Part shown: piece by piece, positions 7,537 to 9,490 of the stretch
Layout: the number at the start of each line of letters is the position of its first letter
Numbering within the stretch: the first letter of the stretch is position 1
NCBI GenBank assembly: GCA_023665245.1
Contig: JAMPEH010000072.1
Span: forward strand, 1 to 9,490
From: Muribaculaceae bacterium
GTDB lineage: Bacteria > Pseudomonadota > Alphaproteobacteria > Rs-D84
Direction of reading: 5' to 3'
Length of the DNA: 9,490 nucleotides
The notes under the pieces: generated by a model
Told to the model about the DNA's origin: nothing
Databases searched by the model: none
What the model saw: the letters and a program-made list of their open reading frames with translations, nothing else
Position numbers and translations under genes: made by a program

Positions 7537-7618
7537 GGCCCGCATAAGAAATTTTGCCGCTTTGCGGCATGCGGGCCGCGCCGGGTCAATACCCCGCAGC
7601 TTGCTGCGAGGTTATTGA
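7537..7618 (-). other. Two strong RNA structures between binding-protein and permease genes
   Basis: Reading the minus-strand transcript after the binding-protein stop, the first element is a stem at 7618-7586. TCAATA pairs with TATTGA (6 bp), then after one bulged base CCTCGCAG pairs with CTGCGGGG (8 bp with one G-U) around a 4-base loop. The second is a composite at 7577-7537: a perfect 9-bp outer stem (GGCCCGCAT with ATGCGGGCC) encloses a GCCGC-AAA-GCGGC hairpin and a 10-base unpaired AT stretch. Neither is followed by a U tract. They fit the stabilising or partly terminating structures known downstream of binding-protein genes such as malE. The pairing is seen; the role is inferred. Confidence 0.6.
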
Positions 7619-7634
7619 TTTTTGTCGTCTCCTA

Positions 7635-9344
7635 TTATTTTGAGGACAATTCCTCGTTGATTTCATCTGTGATCGTCTGTCCTCCCGCCGAAGTCCAGTT
7701 GGATACGAACTCGTCAAACGATGACATATCGGCCTCGCCCACAATGATCTTCAGTATCGTCTGCTGCTCCAGCTTCTCGAGGGATGCCCACTTCGTTTTC
7801 ATGGTCTCAGATGTCTCGAAATAGGATGGCGTCATAAAGTTTGCCGGCTCCTCACTGAATTTATTGATTGCCACCATACGCGACATATACTGGGAGTAAT
7901 CCGCGGAATCCGCTTTCTGTCCCGCTGCCACCGCATCCTGGAAACGGACAGCCGCATCATAGTAGCCAACTTCCTCCGTATCCAATGTAGCGACGTCCGC
8001 ACTGCCGTCAAGGACTGCTTTCACATTCGCTGTCATGATTTCCGCATTATTCCCCGGCTGTACCTGACAGTACAGAGGCCAGTTAAAATATGCGATGGTC
8101 TGGTTCTCCATGATCTCGTTTGCGGCATCGGAAGAGTCCTGCTTCGCATACTCGGAATTGATATTTACAATCTTCATGGCAATTTCCGGATGCTCATAAC
8201 CCTTTCTCACCACCACGAAACCGGCATACGGTTTTGTATTGATTGCATTGATCTTTCCGTCAGAACCCACGGGCGCACTGACGTTCACCCACTCTGCATC
8301 CTTGTTCGCATAGGACGCTGTCTGTGCCGGGTTGAACGGTGACCACCATGGGCCTATATAGGCGCCGCACTGCCCGCCGGAAATCAGCGCAACAATATCG
8401 TCCGTGGTACGTGTTGTAAACTCCTTGTCGAGCAGTCCTTCCTGATACCAGTCAGCCATGAGCTGCAGGGCATCCTTCATCTCGGGCTGTACGGAACCAT
8501 ATACCGCCTTGCCCTCGCTGTCCGTGGTCCACACGCCCGGATACGCGTCAAATGCCGTGAAAATATTATCCACTCCAAAATGGTTGTTTGGATAACCTCC
8601 GTATACTGTCGGCAGCACTGCAAGCCCGACTGTATTCGCCTGACCGTCGCCATCCGGGTCATCACTGATAAAAGCCCGGAGTACATCGGCTACTTCATCA
8701 AGCGTGGAAGGCTCTTCCAGCCCGAGGTGATCCAGCCAGTCCTTGCGCAGCCACAAAAAGTCTTGGCCATCACTCAATTGTGTCTTGGGAATTGCCATAA
8801 TTTTGCCGTCAAAGGTCGCCGCATTCAGGGGATTGTTCGCCCCATAACTCTCATAGGACGATTTGACCGTGTCGCATGCCAGATTGTTGTATATGTCCGT
8901 CAGATCGGCGATCATATCATTTTCTACCAGCTCCACCAGGGTAGAATAATCCACAACGTGCATGATGTCCGGAATATCCTGGGCAGCGATTGCGAGAGAT
9001 ACCTTCTGGTCATAATCATCGCCCGCCTGTGCTTCAAAAGTGTTCTCATTCTGGACATTGATAAGATTTTTCACATACCTCGTATAGGCATTGTCCGTAG
9101 GCGTATCGTTTTCATACGAAGTCCCTGAGAGTGTGTCCGCGCCCTGTGATGTCAGGACATAACCAGTCGTGTAGGTTACAAGTTCGGGGTACCTGCCGTA
9201 AGGGTCACTTGCCGCTGCCTCCCATGCGGCTTTCTCATCATCACTCATATTTGCCGTAAAGTCCTCGTCAGAATTACTGCATCCAGCCATACAAGTCATA
9301 GCCATTGCGGCTGCCAGCATCAGGCTAAGAGTTTTCTTTTTCAT
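7635..9344 (-). CDS. Lipoprotein sugar-binding protein of CUT1 ABC transporter, LplA type
   Basis: Extracellular solute-binding protein, 569 residues, anchored to the outer face of the membrane. It captures the sugar and delivers it to the two permeases encoded downstream. The N-terminus is a lipoprotein signal: KKK, a hydrophobic stretch LSLMLAAAMAMT, and the lipobox MAGC with Cys22 as the lipidated residue, followed by an acidic Ser/Asp linker. The length above 500 residues matches the large LplA-like binding proteins of Firmicutes rather than the ~400-residue MalE type. Segments such as WLRKDWLDHLGLEEPSTLDEVADVLRAF, the FISDDPDGDGQANTVGLAV Asp-rich loop (a possible calcium site) and ISGGQCGAYIGPWW are typical of this group. 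ATG 9344 follows GGAGGT by 6 bases. Its linkage to a GH36 gene suggests an alpha-galactoside ligand, which is inference. It is the first visible gene of the operon. Confidence 0.94.
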   Translation of the reverse strand: MKKKTLSLMLAAAMAMTCMAGCSNSDEDFTANMSDDEKAAWEAAASDPYGRYPELVTYTTGYVLTSQGADTLSGTSYENDTPTDNAYTRYVKNLINVQNENTFEAQAGDDYDQKVSLAIAAQDIPDIMHVVDYSTLVELVENDMIADLTDIYNNLACDTVKSSYESYGANNPLNAATFDGKIMAIPKTQLSDGQDFLWLRKDWLDHLGLEEPSTLDEVADVLRAFISDDPDGDGQANTVGLAVLPTVYGGYPNNHFGVDNIFTAFDAYPGVWTTDSEGKAVYGSVQPEMKDALQLMADWYQEGLLDKEFTTRTTDDIVALISGGQCGAYIGPWWSPFNPAQTASYANKDAEWVNVSAPVGSDGKINAINTKPYAGFVVVRKGYEHPEIAMKIVNINSEYAKQDSSDAANEIMENQTIAYFNWPLYCQVQPGNNAEIMTANVKAVLDGSADVATLDTEEVGYYDAAVRFQDAVAAGQKADSADYSQYMSRMVAINKFSEEPANFMTPSYFETSETMKTKWASLEKLEQQTILKIIVGEADMSSFDEFVSNWTSAGGQTITDEINEELSSK

Positions 9345-9383
9345 TTGATTACCTCCAAATTCTGTGTTAATTTTAGCTGCTTA

Positions 9384-9392
9384 ATCATAACA
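9384..9392 (-). promoter_or_regulatory. Candidate extended -10 promoter of the transporter-galactosidase operon
   Basis: On the minus strand TG-T-TATGAT (9392-9384) matches the extended -10 pattern TGnTATAAT with one mismatch. It lies 40 bases before the binding-protein ATG, giving a predicted leader of about 30 bases. The corresponding -35 position (about 9407-9412) is a poor match, as is common for extended -10 or activator-dependent promoters. The AT-rich stretch to the window edge contains no gene. Confidence 0.45.
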
Positions 9393-9393
9393 A

Positions 9394-9417
9394 ACATGCA
9401 TGTATTGTGCTAATACA
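9394..9417. promoter_or_regulatory. Candidate operator upstream of the binding-protein gene
   Basis: TGTATT (9401-9406) and AATACA (9412-9417) form an inverted repeat with a 5-base centre that covers the -35 position of the candidate promoter. It overlaps the 10-base palindrome ACATGCATGT (9394-9403). Placement over the -35 is what a repressor or class II activator site would show. The regulator is not in the window. Confidence 0.4.
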
Positions 9418-9490
9418 ACAATAGCAAAATATTTATCCCCATCAAATATAAAATTTCCGAAAAACATATCAGTTTTCCGCCTTTTTCTAT

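Noticed and set aside
7117..7824. A 235-codon open frame on the plus strand.
   Set aside because: It crosses the permease and binding-protein genes and their structured gap in antisense, with a His/Gln-rich composition typical of shadow frames.
1..9490. A CRISPR array, tRNA, rRNA, toxin-antitoxin or defence system.
   Set aside because: No regularly spaced repeats, RNA gene folds or matching protein families were seen on either strand.

Overview
The window looks like part of a carbohydrate-use locus from an anaerobic, low-to-moderate GC Gram-positive bacterium, most likely a gut Lachnospiraceae (Clostridium cluster XIVa) relative. This rests on strong AGGAGG-type ribosome binding sites before nearly every gene, an LplA/LplB/LplC-style CUT1 sugar ABC transporter without its own ATPase, a long GH36 alpha-galactosidase, and an IS256-family element of the kind common in that family. 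The taxonomic call is inference from protein character only.

Right-hand part (about 3369-9490, minus strand, apparently intact): an operon read right to left. From a promoter region near 9384-9417 it encodes a lipoprotein solute-binding protein (9344-7635), two permeases (7503-6568 and 6553-5672) and a GH36 alpha-galactosidase (5588-3369). The transporter should import alpha-galactosyl oligosaccharides, and the enzyme, which has no signal peptide, should release galactose in the cytoplasm. Strong inverted repeats lie in the gap between the binding-protein gene and the first permease gene and in the gap before the galactosidase gene. They fit mRNA processing or stability elements that set unequal expression levels.

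Middle part (about 1535-3385): a decay zone. A second galactosidase-like gene, starting inside the 3' end of the GH36 gene, keeps only its N-terminus and one short internal or C-terminal motif. It then runs into a broken IS256-family transposase relic on the opposite strand. On the far side of the relic only the last ~118 codons of a mannitol dehydrogenase/fructuronate reductase family gene survive. The simplest reading is an IS insertion followed by deletions that removed the right end of the IS and the adjoining gene parts.

Left part (1-1518, plus strand): a glycoside-pentoside-hexuronide (MelB-like) MFS transporter with good homology across two reading frames. One missing base in an A run at 845-848 restores a 475-residue protein, so it is either a fresh pseudogene or a sequencing error.

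No tRNA, rRNA, CRISPR array, transcriptional regulator or defence gene was seen. I did not find a previously undescribed multi-gene system. The most interesting points are the IS-centred scar, the Shine-Dalgarno-masking hairpin of the IS relic, the structured gap after the binding-protein gene, and the lost cation-site aspartate in the MelB-like transporter.
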